Positions 51,654 through 61,027 of a stretch of 64,000 nt of DNA are shown here, piece by piece. Position 1 is the stretch's first letter. Each line of letters opens with the position of its first letter. The position numbers and the translations under genes were made by a program. Source of the stretch: Parasulfuritortus sp049322515 (GTDB lineage: Bacteria; Pseudomonadota; Gammaproteobacteria; Burkholderiales; Thiobacillaceae); contig JBMOQW010000025.1 of assembly GCA_049322515.1 (NCBI GenBank), forward strand, positions 1 through 64,000, read 5' to 3'. Under the pieces are notes generated by a model, which was given only the letters and a program-made list of their open reading frames with translations, was not told where the DNA came from and searched no databases.

Positions 51654-53902
51654 CTGCGCCCACTGCATCCTCGTCCGAGCCCGGGCTGTTCAGCCGGCGG
51701 GTGCTGATCGCCGGTCTCCTGGCCCTGGTCGTGGTCGGCCTGCTGGGCACCCTGTACCTGGCCCAGCGTGACCAGATCGCCCGCTCCGGCGCACTGCTCG
51801 AGGACATGCGCCAAGCCCAGAACGAGCTCAACAAGGGGTTTCTGCGCCTGCTTCAGGCCGATGCCCTGGGTGCCGACCACGAAGCCCAGGCCGGCCTCGC
51901 CCTGATCGACCAGGCGGTGACCACCTACGAGCGGCATCTACGGCAATTGCAGGGCCAAGATGCCGCCTCGGCCGAAGCCTTCCAGGCCGGCGCCCGCGCG
52001 TTTCGCGAACGGCTGGCGGCCTGGCGCCTGGCCCCGAGCACCCACGCCCTGATCGAGTTGCGGATCACGTTCAGCCAACTCGAACGCCAGGCCCAGGCCC
52101 TGGACAGCCTGGCCCACCGCCAGCGGGTCGCCTTGCAGGCCCGGGGCAATCGCCTGTTCCTGGTCAGCCTGGCCGGATCGATCCTGGCCCTGGTCTGGAT
52201 CGTCACCCTGCTCGTGCGCGCCGTCCTGCGCGAGCGCCGTGCCCTGGAGGCGCTGACCGAGCAGTACCGCCTGCGGGAAGCCAGCGAGGCCTTGTTCCGG
52301 CAGTTGTTCGAGGAAGCCCCGGTCGCGCTCGGCCTGGCCGAACCGGACGGTCGCCTGGGCACCCAGAATGCCCGCTTCGTCGAGCTGTTTGGCTATACCC
52401 CGGAGGACATCCCCGATCTCGAGGCCTGGTGGCGCCTGGCCTATCCCGATCCCGAATACCGCCGTGCAATCCAGGAACGCTGGCAGACGAACCTGGCCAC
52501 CCAGGCGCCGGGCCCGATCGATGCCGGGGAGTACAGCATCCATTGCAAGCACGGCGAGACCCGCATCGTTCGCGTGCGGACCATGCGGCTGTCGAACGGA
52601 CTGCTGTCCGCCTTCATCGACCAGACCGAGATCCGGCGGGCCGAACAGGCGGCCCGCGAAGCCATGCAGGCGGCCCAGCGCTCCTTCGAGGAGCGCGGCC
52701 GCGCCCTCGACATGTTGGCGGCCATCGCCGAGGCGACCCAGGACGCCATCTTCGCCAAGGATCTCGACGGACGTTACCTGCTCTGCAACCGGGCCGCCGG
52801 CCGGCTGCTCGGCCACCCGCCCGAAGCGGTGCTCGGGCAAGATGACCGGACCCTGCTCCCGGCCGCCGAAGCGGCCGCCACGCAGGCCGCCGAACAGGCG
52901 GTCCTGGAACACGGCCAGAACCGTTCCGACGAGTTGCGCATGCTCACCCCGGACGGACCGCGCGACTACCTGGTCACCCGCGGTCCCCTGCACGATGCCG
53001 AGGGCGCGCTCACCGGCGTGTTCGCCATCGCCCGCGACATCAGCGACCTCAAGGCCGCGGAACAGAGCCGCTCGGCCATCCAGGCGGCGCGGGTGGCCCA
53101 GCAACAGCGGGCCCGCCTGGCCCTGCTCAACCAGATGCAGGACACCAACGCCGCCCTGGCCTCGGTACGCGCCCTGAACGCCAGCCTGGAAGCGCGCGTG
53201 GCCGAGCGCACCGCGGCGCTGGCAGCGGCCAACAAGGAGCTGGAAACCTTCACCTACTCGGTTTCCCATGACCTCAAGGCCCCGCTGCGCGGCATCGACG
53301 GCTACAGCCAGCTGCTCCTGGAGGACCATCGGGAGCAGCTCGACGAGGAAGGCCGGCTGTTCCTCGATCGGGTGCGCGAAGGGGTGACCCGGATGTCGCA
53401 GCTGATCGAGGACCTGCTCGCCTACTCGCGCATGGAACGGCGCGACCTCTACGGCGTGCCGCTGGTGCTCGCCCACGTCGTGGCGCGGGTCCTGGACGAG
53501 CGACGCGACGAACTGGCCGCCCGCGGCGTCGAGCTCGACAACCGGCTCGGATCGGAAACGGCCCTCGCCGATCCCGACGGTCTCGCCATGGTGCTGCGCA
53601 ACCTGATCGACAACGCCCTCAAGTTCAGCCGCGACCGCCAGCCGCCCCGCCTGGAGATCGTCGCCACCGAGGGCCCGGAATCGACTATCCTGAGCATAAA
53701 AGACAACGGCATCGGCTTCGACATGCAATTCAGGGACCGCATCTTTGAAATCTTCCAGCGCCTGCAACGGGCCGAGGACTATCCCGGCACCGGGGTCGGC
53801 CTGGCCATCGTGCGCAAGGCCATGCAACGCATGGGCGGCCGGGTCTGGGCGGACAGCACGCCCGGCCAGGGCGCCACGTTCTTCCTGGAACTGCCGCGAT
53901 GA
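51650..53902 (+). CDS. Membrane histidine kinase (PAS-PAS-HisKA-HATPase)
   Basis: This 750-residue kinase has TM1 (about 17-38), a helical periplasmic domain (about 40-165), TM2 (about 168-190), two PAS domains (about 215-330 and 360-465) and a coiled coil. HisKA (His540 in SVSHDLKAPLRGIDGY, the phytochrome-like subtype) and a HATPase (NLIDNALKF, DNGIGF, GTGVGLAI) follow. It has no receiver. Its gene overlaps that of a single-domain regulator downstream, the usual partner of this kinase subtype, and that of the SBP_bac_3 protein upstream. Confidence 0.92.
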   Translation: MTAPTASSSEPGLFSRRVLIAGLLALVVVGLLGTLYLAQRDQIARSGALLEDMRQAQNELNKGFLRLLQADALGADHEAQAGLALIDQAVTTYERHLRQLQGQDAASAEAFQAGARAFRERLAAWRLAPSTHALIELRITFSQLERQAQALDSLAHRQRVALQARGNRLFLVSLAGSILALVWIVTLLVRAVLRERRALEALTEQYRLREASEALFRQLFEEAPVALGLAEPDGRLGTQNARFVELFGYTPEDIPDLEAWWRLAYPDPEYRRAIQERWQTNLATQAPGPIDAGEYSIHCKHGETRIVRVRTMRLSNGLLSAFIDQTEIRRAEQAAREAMQAAQRSFEERGRALDMLAAIAEATQDAIFAKDLDGRYLLCNRAAGRLLGHPPEAVLGQDDRTLLPAAEAAATQAAEQAVLEHGQNRSDELRMLTPDGPRDYLVTRGPLHDAEGALTGVFAIARDISDLKAAEQSRSAIQAARVAQQQRARLALLNQMQDTNAALASVRALNASLEARVAERTAALAAANKELETFTYSVSHDLKAPLRGIDGYSQLLLEDHREQLDEEGRLFLDRVREGVTRMSQLIEDLLAYSRMERRDLYGVPLVLAHVVARVLDERRDELAARGVELDNRLGSETALADPDGLAMVLRNLIDNALKFSRDRQPPRLEIVATEGPESTILSIKDNGIGFDMQFRDRIFEIFQRLQRAEDYPGTGVGLAIVRKAMQRMGGRVWADSTPGQGATFFLELPR

Positions 53903-54330
53903 TCCACGACCCGAACACCCGCCCGATCCTGCTGGTCGAAGACAACCCGGTCGATCTCGACCTGACCCTGCGCGCCTTCGCCCGGCGCAAGCTGGCCAAT
54001 CCACTCCTGGTCGCCCGCGATGGCCAGGAGGCACTCGACTGGCTGCCCCGCTGGGCGGCCGGGGAGCCCCTGCCGCTGGTGGTCCTGCTCGATCTGAAGC
54101 TGCCCAAGGTGGATGGCCTGGAAGTGCTGCGCCGGTTTCGTGCCGACCCGGTCGCGCAGGGCCTGCCGGTGGTGGTGCTCACTTCCTCGAACGAGGATCG
54201 CGACATCCAGACCGCCTACCAGCACCATGCCAATTCCTACATCGTGAAGCCGGTCAATTTCGACAAATTCATGGACGTGGCCGCCCAGATCGAACTGTAC
54301 TGGTGCCTGATCAACCAGCCGCCCCTCTGA
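53899..54330 (+). CDS. Single-domain response regulator (Rcp1-like)
   Basis: This 143-residue protein is a lone receiver domain: ILLVEDNPVDLDL, phosphoacceptor Asp65 (VVLLDLKLPKVDG), TSS and the conserved Lys in YIVKPVNFDKF. Length and sequence resemble the Rcp1/CheY-like regulators that pair with phytochrome-type kinases. It overlaps the kinase gene upstream by four bases. With no output domain it should act by protein contact or as a phosphate shuttle to the multidomain regulators that follow. Confidence 0.93.
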   Translation: MIHDPNTRPILLVEDNPVDLDLTLRAFARRKLANPLLVARDGQEALDWLPRWAAGEPLPLVVLLDLKLPKVDGLEVLRRFRADPVAQGLPVVVLTSSNEDRDIQTAYQHHANSYIVKPVNFDKFMDVAAQIELYWCLINQPPL

Positions 54331-54340
54331 GCCGCCGACC

Positions 54341-57300
54341 ATGCGTGTCCTGCACGTCGAAGACAACCCGGTCGATGCCGACCTGACCCAGCGCCGACTG
54401 GCCCGAAGCGCCCCGGAGATCCACCTGGCACGGGTCGACTGCCTGGCTGCCGCGCGCGCCAGCCTGGCCCATCCGGAAGACTACGACCTGGCCCTGATCG
54501 ACCTGCGCCTGCCGGACGGCAGCGGCCTCGAACTGCTGGCCGAGATTCGCGCCCGGGCCCTGCCCCTGGCGGTGGTCATGCTGACCGGCTCGGGCGACCA
54601 GGAAGCCGCCATCGCCGCGCTCCAGGCCGGCGCCGACGACTACCTGACCAAGGGCGAGGCCGCCCAGGAACGGCTCGCCGCCACCCTGCGCGACGCCTTC
54701 CGGCGCTTCGGCGAGGCCAGCCGCCGGCGCGCTTCGCCCCTGCGCGTGCTCTATGCCGAGCACAATCAGGCCGACATCGACCTCACCCGCCGCCACCTGG
54801 CCCGGCATGCACCACACATCCGCCTCGAAGTGGTGGCCAGCGTCGAGCAGGTGCTCGCCCGCCTGCCCATGGGCCCCACCGAGGCCAGTGCCTATGACGT
54901 GGTCCTGCTCGACTACCGGCTGCCCGGCATGGACGCCCTGGAGGCAGTCAAAACCCTGCGCGTCGAGCGCGGCCTGGACCTGGCCATCGTCATCGTGTCC
55001 GGCCAGGGCAGCGAGTCGGTGGCGGCGCAGGCCCTCCATCTCGGGGTCGACGCCTACCTGTCCAAGCATGCCGGCTACCTGCACGAATTGCCGGCCACCC
55101 TGGAAAAAGTCCATCACCAGGTCGAGCTGGCGCGCGAGCGCGCCCATCTGAACGCCCTCACCGAGCGCCTCAATACCGTGCTCGACGCCAGCCCGGTGAT
55201 CCTCTACAGCCTGCGCCTGGAGGCGAGCGGCCCGGTCCCGACCTGGGTCAGCAGCAATATCGAGCGTCTGCTCGGCTTCACGCCGGACGCGGCCCTTGCG
55301 CCCGGCTGGTGGCACGACCACCTGCACCCCGAGGACCGCGACCAGGCCCTGGCGCGGGCCGGCGACCTGGCCCGATACGGCCAGGCCATCCACGAGTATC
55401 GGTTTCTCGACCGGGCCGGCGGGCTGCACTGGATCCACGACGAATTGCGCCTGGTCACGCCCGCAGGCGGCGGCGCCCAGGAAGCCTTCGGGGCCTGGCG
55501 CGACATCACCGAGTCGCGCCAGGCCGAACAGATGCAGGCGACCCGCATGGCCGTCCTCGACGGCCTGCTGCACAAGCGCCCCCTGCCCGACATCCTGGCC
55601 GACATCGCCACCCGCATCGAACACCTGCATCCCGACATGCGGGTTTCCATCCTGACCCGCGAACCGCCCGATGGCCGCCTGTTCACCGGTGCCGCACCCA
55701 GCCTGCCGGCCTTTTTCAACGCTGCCGTCGATGGCCTGGTCCCTGAGGTCGGCCGGGGCTCCTGCGGCAGTGCCGCCGCCCTGGGTGAGCCGGTCATCGT
55801 CGAAGACATCGAAACCCATCCCTATTGGGCACCCTACAAGCACCTGGCCGAACAAGCCGGCCTGCGCGCCTGCTGGTCGATTCCGTTCAAGAACCAGGCG
55901 GGCACGGTGGAAGGCACCTTCGCGGTCTACACCGGGCAACCGCGCGGCCCGAACCCGGCCGAACTGGCCCTGATCGAGGAATTCGCGCGCATCGCCGGCC
56001 TCGCGGTCGAGCAGGTGCGGGCCGACACCGTGCTGCGCCAGGCCGCCGCCGTGTTCGAGAGCACCCGCGAAGGCGTGGTGATCACCGACCTGACCCCGCG
56101 CATCGTCCAGGTCAACCGGGCTTACACCGAGATCACCGGCTACAGCGAGGCCGAGGTGCTCGGCCAGAACCCCGGCCTGCTCCACTCCGGCCATCAGGAC
56201 GAGGCCTATTACCAGGCGATGTGGGGCACCCTGCTGCAGACCGGCCACTGGCAGGGCGAGATCTGGAACCGGCGCAAGGACGGCGGCGTGTTCCCCCAAC
56301 TGCTCACCATCAGCACGGTGTATGGCAGCCACGGCATGCCCACGCATTACGTCGGCATCATGACCGACATCACCCAGCTCAAGCACTCCGAAGCCCAGCT
56401 GGAACACCTGGCCCACTACGACCCGCTCACCGACCTGCCCAACCGCCTGCTCCTGCAATCGCGGCTCAAGCACGCCATCGAGCACGCCGGTCGCCAGCGC
56501 CTGGGCGTGGCGGTGCTGTTCCTCGACCTGGACCGGTTCAAGAACGTCAATGACAGCCTGGGCCACCCGATCGGTGACGAATTGCTGCAAGCCATTGCCC
56601 AGCGTTTGCGTTCCCGCCTGCGCGAGCAGGACACCCTGGGCCGCCTGGGCGGCGACGAATTCCTGGTCATCATCGAGGACCTGGCCCGGCCGGACGATGC
56701 GGCCACCCTGGCCAACACCCTGATCTGCCTGCTTGAGGCGCCCTTCGCCCTGCCCAGCGGACACGAGGTCTATGTCGGCGCCAGCATCGGCATCAGCCTG
56801 TTCCCGGGCGACGGCCGCAGCGTGACGGAACTGATCCAGCACGCCGACGCCGCCATGTACCAGGCCAAGGACCAGGGCCGCAACACCTTCCGCTTCTACA
56901 CCACGGCCCTGACCTCGGCGGTGAACGTCCGCCTCGACCTCGACGCACGCATGCGCCGGGCCCTGGCCCAGGGTGAGTTCGTGGTCTACTACCAGCCGCA
57001 AATCGACACCGCCAGCGGCGCCATCACCGGCTGCGAGGCCCTGGTCCGCTGGCAGGACCCGGAGCAGGGGCTGATCCCGCCCGGCATGTTCATCGCCCTG
57101 GCCGAGGAAACCGGCCTGATCGTGCCGCTCGGCGAGTGGGTGCTGCGCACCGCCTGCGCCCAGGCCGCAGCCTGGCGCGCGGCCGGATGGCCCGACCTGA
57201 GGATGGCGGTCAACCTCTCCGGACGACAACTGCAACAGCGCCAGATCGTCCGCCAGGTACGCGACATCCTCGACCAGACCGGCCTGCCGGCCGGCCTGCT

Positions 57301-57712
57301 CAAGCTGGAGCTGACCGAAAGCACCATCATGGGCCGGGGCGAAGAGGCGGTCGCCCTGCTCGCCGACCTGAAGGCCCTGGGCCTGGCCATCGCCATCGAC
57401 GACTTCGGCACCGGCTACTCCTCGCTCGCCTACCTGAAACGTTTCCCCATCGACGAGTTGAAGATCGACCAGAGTTTCGTGCGCGACATCCCGAGCGACC
57501 CCAACGACATGGAGATCGCCGCCACCATCATCGCCATGGGCCGCAACCTGAATCTCAAGGTGGTGGCCGAGGGGGTGGAAAGCGAGGCACAATTGGCCTT
57601 CCTCGCACAACAGGGCTGCCACGGCTACCAGGGCTATCTGTTCAGCCGGCCGGTCCCCGCCGAAGACTTCATCCGTCTGATGCTCCCGGAATCAGGACAA
57701 CCCGCACCATGA
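54341..57712 (+). CDS. REC-REC-PAS-GAF-PAS-GGDEF-EAL cyclic-di-GMP regulator
   Basis: This 1123-residue soluble protein has two receivers (Asp54 in LALIDLRLPDG and Asp191 in VVLLDYRLPGMDA), PAS (about 275-395), GAF (about 400-555), PAS (about 560-685), GGDEF (about 695-855, intact motif 770-774) and EAL (about 870-1118, Glu899-Ala-Leu, DDFGTGYSSLAYL). Both enzymatic motifs are intact, so it may switch between making and breaking c-di-GMP according to phosphorylation. It is the second such protein in the run; the other (30382-32897) carries a frameshift. It starts 10 bases after the single-domain regulator, the likely phosphate source. Confidence 0.93.
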   Translation: MRVLHVEDNPVDADLTQRRLARSAPEIHLARVDCLAAARASLAHPEDYDLALIDLRLPDGSGLELLAEIRARALPLAVVMLTGSGDQEAAIAALQAGADDYLTKGEAAQERLAATLRDAFRRFGEASRRRASPLRVLYAEHNQADIDLTRRHLARHAPHIRLEVVASVEQVLARLPMGPTEASAYDVVLLDYRLPGMDALEAVKTLRVERGLDLAIVIVSGQGSESVAAQALHLGVDAYLSKHAGYLHELPATLEKVHHQVELARERAHLNALTERLNTVLDASPVILYSLRLEASGPVPTWVSSNIERLLGFTPDAALAPGWWHDHLHPEDRDQALARAGDLARYGQAIHEYRFLDRAGGLHWIHDELRLVTPAGGGAQEAFGAWRDITESRQAEQMQATRMAVLDGLLHKRPLPDILADIATRIEHLHPDMRVSILTREPPDGRLFTGAAPSLPAFFNAAVDGLVPEVGRGSCGSAAALGEPVIVEDIETHPYWAPYKHLAEQAGLRACWSIPFKNQAGTVEGTFAVYTGQPRGPNPAELALIEEFARIAGLAVEQVRADTVLRQAAAVFESTREGVVITDLTPRIVQVNRAYTEITGYSEAEVLGQNPGLLHSGHQDEAYYQAMWGTLLQTGHWQGEIWNRRKDGGVFPQLLTISTVYGSHGMPTHYVGIMTDITQLKHSEAQLEHLAHYDPLTDLPNRLLLQSRLKHAIEHAGRQRLGVAVLFLDLDRFKNVNDSLGHPIGDELLQAIAQRLRSRLREQDTLGRLGGDEFLVIIEDLARPDDAATLANTLICLLEAPFALPSGHEVYVGASIGISLFPGDGRSVTELIQHADAAMYQAKDQGRNTFRFYTTALTSAVNVRLDLDARMRRALAQGEFVVYYQPQIDTASGAITGCEALVRWQDPEQGLIPPGMFIALAEETGLIVPLGEWVLRTACAQAAAWRAAGWPDLRMAVNLSGRQLQQRQIVRQVRDILDQTGLPAGLLKLELTESTIMGRGEEAVALLADLKALGLAIAIDDFGTGYSSLAYLKRFPIDELKIDQSFVRDIPSDPNDMEIAATIIAMGRNLNLKVVAEGVESEAQLAFLAQQGCHGYQGYLFSRPVPAEDFIRLMLPESGQPAP

Positions 57713-58599
57713 GCCACATCCTGGTGGTCGAAGACAACCCCATCAACCAGGAAATCCTGGTCGAACTGCTGCGCGACGCCGGCCACAGTCCGCTCGCCGC
57801 CGACGACGGCGAGACCGCCTGGCGCCGCCTGCACGAGCAGCCCGACCACATCGGCGCGGTCCTGCTCGACCGCATGCTGCCGGACATGGATGGCCTGGAA
57901 TTGCTGAACCGGATCAAGTCCTCTCCTGGCCTCGCGCACATCCCGGTGATCCTGCAGACGGCACGCTCGGACCCCGCCGACATCCTCGAAGGCCTGCGTG
58001 GCGGGGCCTACTACTACCTGACCAAGCCGTTCTATCCGGAGGCCCTGCTGGCCATCGTCGCCACGGCCACGCGCGATTACCGCGAGTACAAGGAAATGCA
58101 GATCCGTGCCTTGCAGGCCAGCCAGAGCATGCGCTGCCTGACCGAGGGCGAATTCGTGTTCCGCACCCCGGACGAGGCGCGCGACATCGCCGGCCTGCTC
58201 GCCAACACCAGCCCGGAACCGCGCAACCTGGTGCTCGGCCTGTGCGAGTTGATGCTGAACGCCATCGAACACGGCAACCTGGGCATCACCTACGCGGAAA
58301 AGACCGAGCTGATCCAGGCCCAGCGCCTGCGCGCCGAGATCGAACGGCGCCTGGCCGACCCGGCCTACGCCGAGCGACGCGCGCGCCTGCGTTTCACCCG
58401 CGACCGGAACCTCCTGCGCTTCGACCTCCAGGACCAGGGTGGCGGCTTCGATTGGCGCGAATATCTGGAACTGAGCCCGGCGCGGGTATTCGACAACCAT
58501 GGCCGGGGCATCGCCCTGGCCCGCCTGCTCAGCTTCGACAGCCTGGACTACAACGACCTCGGCAACGCCGCCCTGGCGACCGTGCGCCTGAGCGGCTGA
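57709..58599 (+). CDS. Receiver fused to an RsbW-like ATPase domain
   Basis: This 296-residue protein has a receiver (about 1-120, Asp54 in AVLLDRMLPDMDG, Lys in YLTKPF) and a C-terminal HATPase_c_2 domain of the anti-sigma-factor kinase type. The N-box lies in LCELMLNAIEHGNLG, and DQGGGFDW and NHGRGIALA follow. No dimerisation/phosphoacceptor domain is present, so it is not a classical kinase. It may phosphorylate a STAS protein or sequester a partner when its receiver is phosphorylated. No STAS or sigma-factor gene is in the window. It overlaps the GGDEF-EAL gene by four bases and ends the long + strand run. Confidence 0.88.
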   Translation: MSHILVVEDNPINQEILVELLRDAGHSPLAADDGETAWRRLHEQPDHIGAVLLDRMLPDMDGLELLNRIKSSPGLAHIPVILQTARSDPADILEGLRGGAYYYLTKPFYPEALLAIVATATRDYREYKEMQIRALQASQSMRCLTEGEFVFRTPDEARDIAGLLANTSPEPRNLVLGLCELMLNAIEHGNLGITYAEKTELIQAQRLRAEIERRLADPAYAERRARLRFTRDRNLLRFDLQDQGGGFDWREYLELSPARVFDNHGRGIALARLLSFDSLDYNDLGNAALATVRLSG

Positions 58600-58634
58600 G
58601 GGCCCGACTCAGGTCAGCCGTTTCAGCCGCTCAG
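58588..58634. repeat. Perfect 12-base inverted repeat at the convergent gene ends
   Basis: CTGAGCGGCTGA (58588-58599), which includes the stop of the + strand gene, is exactly repeated in reverse complement at 58623-58634 inside the end of the opposing gene, with a 23-base spacer. A smaller CTGAG/CTCAG hairpin competes within it. It could act as a bidirectional terminator, but no T-run is present. Confidence 0.5.
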
Positions 58635-59730
58635 TCACCGCGCCGAGCTGGTCGGCCAGCACGAAACCCCGGTGGGCCTGCATCTTAAGGCGGGCAAAAT
58701 AGCGGTGGATCAGCTGGGTCAGGTCTTCTTCCTGGGCTTCGGTCAGGCCGAGCGAAACGAAGGACGCAATCAGGGCTTCCTGCATCTCCAGCATCAGCCG
58801 CTCGCCGGCTTCCTGATCGGCGACATGGTCCCGCTTGCAGCCATCGAGCATGCCGCACAGTTCGGTCAAGGCCTGGCCGATGCCGTCGCGGGTCCGGTGA
58901 TTGCGCCGCTCCAGGGCGATCGACTGCAAGCGGGCGTCGGCGCCCTCGGCCAGAATCGCCAGGTCGTCGCGCAGGCGGCCACAGCGGTCCGGGTCGTCGA
59001 GCGGCATGTTCTTGATCAGCAGGGTGATGCCGCCGTAGTTGTAAACGCCGCGATGCTTGAACTCGAAGATGCGGCCCTGGGTGCGGACATGGTTGAGCAC
59101 CGCCGTTTCCAGGGGCAGGTCGCAGCCCTCCGCGCTGAAGGTGTGCTCGTGGCCTTCCGAGCGCACCTGTACCGCGCATTCCAGGCCGAACTGCTCGACC
59201 GAGGCGAGGATCTGCCGGCCGAGCGCGATGTCGGAATCGCAGGCGAACGAGCGACGCATGAAGTCGATCACCACACCCAGTTCGCTCATGCTGCTCATCG
59301 CCGTGAACGCGGTCTTCTGGGCGTAGCCGGCCATGTCCCTGAGCTGGCGCTTTTCCTCGAGGATGCGCTGGGCGCGGCGCACCTTGCGCAGCAGTTCCTC
59401 AGGCTCGAACGGCTTGCAGATGAAGTCCTCGCCGCCAGCGTCGTAGCCGGCCAGCCGGGCCTCGATGTCATCGAGGCCGGAGACGAAGGTCACCGGGATG
59501 TCGCTGGTCTCGAAGTCATCCTTCAGATGACGGCACAGGGCATAACCATCCATGCCGGGCAGGACCACGTCGAGCAGGAACATGTCCGGTTTCTCGGTTG
59601 CCAAGTGGGCCAGACACGATTCCGCATCCGGAAACGAACGCACCTGACCCGATTCGGCCAGGAGCATCTCAAACAAATCGCGCAATGTCGGGTCGTCTTC
59701 GACCACGAACACCTTGAATTCGGGGGTCAT
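58609..59730 (-). CDS. Receiver-domain regulator with an unfamiliar C-terminal domain
   Basis: This 373-residue protein has an N-terminal receiver (about 1-120, Asp54 in FLLDVVLPGMDG, Lys in FICKPFEPEELL), a helical connector and about 230 residues I cannot assign (FMRRSFACDSDIALGRQILASVEQFG...). No DNA-binding, GGDEF, EAL or HD motif is visible. I chose the ATG at 59730 because GAGG lies six bases before it; an upstream ATG at 59757 adds nine residues without a ribosome-binding site. It faces the signalling run and may be a further partner of those kinases. Confidence 0.85.
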   Translation of the reverse strand: MTPEFKVFVVEDDPTLRDLFEMLLAESGQVRSFPDAESCLAHLATEKPDMFLLDVVLPGMDGYALCRHLKDDFETSDIPVTFVSGLDDIEARLAGYDAGGEDFICKPFEPEELLRKVRRAQRILEEKRQLRDMAGYAQKTAFTAMSSMSELGVVIDFMRRSFACDSDIALGRQILASVEQFGLECAVQVRSEGHEHTFSAEGCDLPLETAVLNHVRTQGRIFEFKHRGVYNYGGITLLIKNMPLDDPDRCGRLRDDLAILAEGADARLQSIALERRNHRTRDGIGQALTELCGMLDGCKRDHVADQEAGERLMLEMQEALIASFVSLGLTEAQEEDLTQLIHRYFARLKMQAHRGFVLADQLGAVTERLKRLT

Positions 59731-59934
59731 CGGTATCCTCAAGATTTCTTGGGGCATGACGTTACACCCCAGGGGACGCCGACCAATATACCCAATTCAT
59801 ATGTCCTGGTGGCGAATTAAGTGCCCCGCACTCCTCCCGAGCGGGGGCGACGCCCCAACCCGGTTGGTTTACCGGTCGGACCGTCCCGGTTAAGGTAGCA
59901 CCACGCTCAGTCGATCAGGAAAGGAAATCCCGCC

Positions 59935-60771
59935 ATGTCCTATCTCGAACAACAATGGCTCGAACTCGGCCGCGGCCGCGCCGCCCCCCGTCGCTACAGC
60001 AGCCAGCGCGAATTCGAAGCCGATTGGGTGCACGCGCTGCGACGCCGCTACGGCCTGTCCCAGGAAGCCCTGGCAGTGCTGGCCAGCGTCTCGGTGACCA
60101 CGGTGCAGAACTGGGAAAACCCGCAAAGCCGCAAGAACATCGCCGGCCACAACCAGGATCGCCTGCGCGACATCGAGCGGGATCTCTGGATCAAGTCGCA
60201 CGTCACCCTGATCGAGCCCTGCCCGCCGGTGATCCGCGCCCTCTACGACCTGCTCACCGCGAACAAGGACGGCAGCGCCCAGGGCCTGGCCGACTACCTG
60301 ATCGCCAGCCTGCCCGAGTGCGACCCTGAACGGCCCCGCCTGCTGCACTGGGCCAGCCTGGCGCACAGTATCGGCGACCCGGCCTCGGCCAAGGCGCGCG
60401 ACTACCAGCAAGCTGCCCTGGCCAGCCTGGGCCACGGCCAGGGTCCTTTGGCGGCGGCGATCGAGAACGAGATCCTGGGCAGTCAGTTCGAGGACATGCT
60501 CGGCTTGCCCGACGGCATCGACCGCCAGCAACGCGGCCAGGCCCTGCTCGACGCCTGCCGGCGCCTGTTCAGCCGCGACCACCAGCCGGCCTACCTCTGG
60601 AACGCCCTGGAAGTGGCCTGCCGCACCCCGCTGGCGACCCAGGCCGGCTACGACCTGCTGGCCGAACTCACCGCCCTGCTCGGCGAAGCCCCGGTGCGCA
60701 AGCGGGTGCTGTCGGACGACAGCTTCGAAGCGGTCCGCTCGGCCTACCAAGCCCCGGCTTCGCTGAACTGA
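59935..60771 (+). CDS. Helix-turn-helix DNA-binding protein
   Basis: This 278-residue protein has an Xre-like helix-turn-helix at about residues 34-60 (LRRRYGLSQEALAVLASVSVTTVQNWE). A long helical C-terminal region with no recognised ligand motif follows. It is likely a transcription regulator; the target is unknown, and its own upstream region has repeated CCGGT/ACCGG elements that could be operators. The ATG follows AGGAAAGGAAA. A small secreted-protein gene starts 17 bases after its stop. Confidence 0.8.
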   Translation: MSYLEQQWLELGRGRAAPRRYSSQREFEADWVHALRRRYGLSQEALAVLASVSVTTVQNWENPQSRKNIAGHNQDRLRDIERDLWIKSHVTLIEPCPPVIRALYDLLTANKDGSAQGLADYLIASLPECDPERPRLLHWASLAHSIGDPASAKARDYQQAALASLGHGQGPLAAAIENEILGSQFEDMLGLPDGIDRQQRGQALLDACRRLFSRDHQPAYLWNALEVACRTPLATQAGYDLLAELTALLGEAPVRKRVLSDDSFEAVRSAYQAPASLN

Positions 60772-60788
60772 CCGACGGGAGAACCGAC

Positions 60789-60944
60789 ATGACCCGCCGA
60801 CTCCTGCAAATCCTCGCCCTGCTGGCCGTCCTGACCGGCCCGGCCCAGGCCGCCGCGCCCGATCCGGCGCCCACCTTCACCCCGGCCAGCGCCGAGATCC
60901 TCGCCTGGCAACGGGTCGGGGCCCCGGAAACCCTGAACGGCTGA
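60789..60944 (+). CDS. Small secreted protein of 51 residues
   Basis: This short frame starts MTRRLLQILALLAVLTGPAQ and has a textbook signal peptide (basic start, Leu-rich core, cleavage after AQA or AAA). A mature peptide of about 29 residues remains, rich in Pro and Ala, with a single Trp and no Cys. GGGAG lies seven bases before the ATG. It sits between the HTH gene and a strong terminator, so the two form one short operon. Function unknown; it may be a periplasmic or exported peptide. Confidence 0.55.
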   Translation: MTRRLLQILALLAVLTGPAQAAAPDPAPTFTPASAEILAWQRVGAPETLNG

Positions 60945-60977
60945 ACCCGGCCGACACCTCCCCTCAGCTTTACCTTC

Positions 60978-61007
60978 GGGGCGACCCGCGCGGTCGCCCT
61001 TTGCTTG
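60978..61007 (+). terminator. Rho-independent terminator after the HTH operon
   Basis: GGGCGACC (60979-60986) and GGTCGCCC (60992-60999) form a perfect 8-bp GC-rich stem with a 5-base loop, followed by TTTGCTT. It lies between convergent genes and ends the operon of the HTH and small secreted proteins. Confidence 0.7.
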
Positions 61008-61027
61008 GCTGAGCGCCCAGGCGCCTG

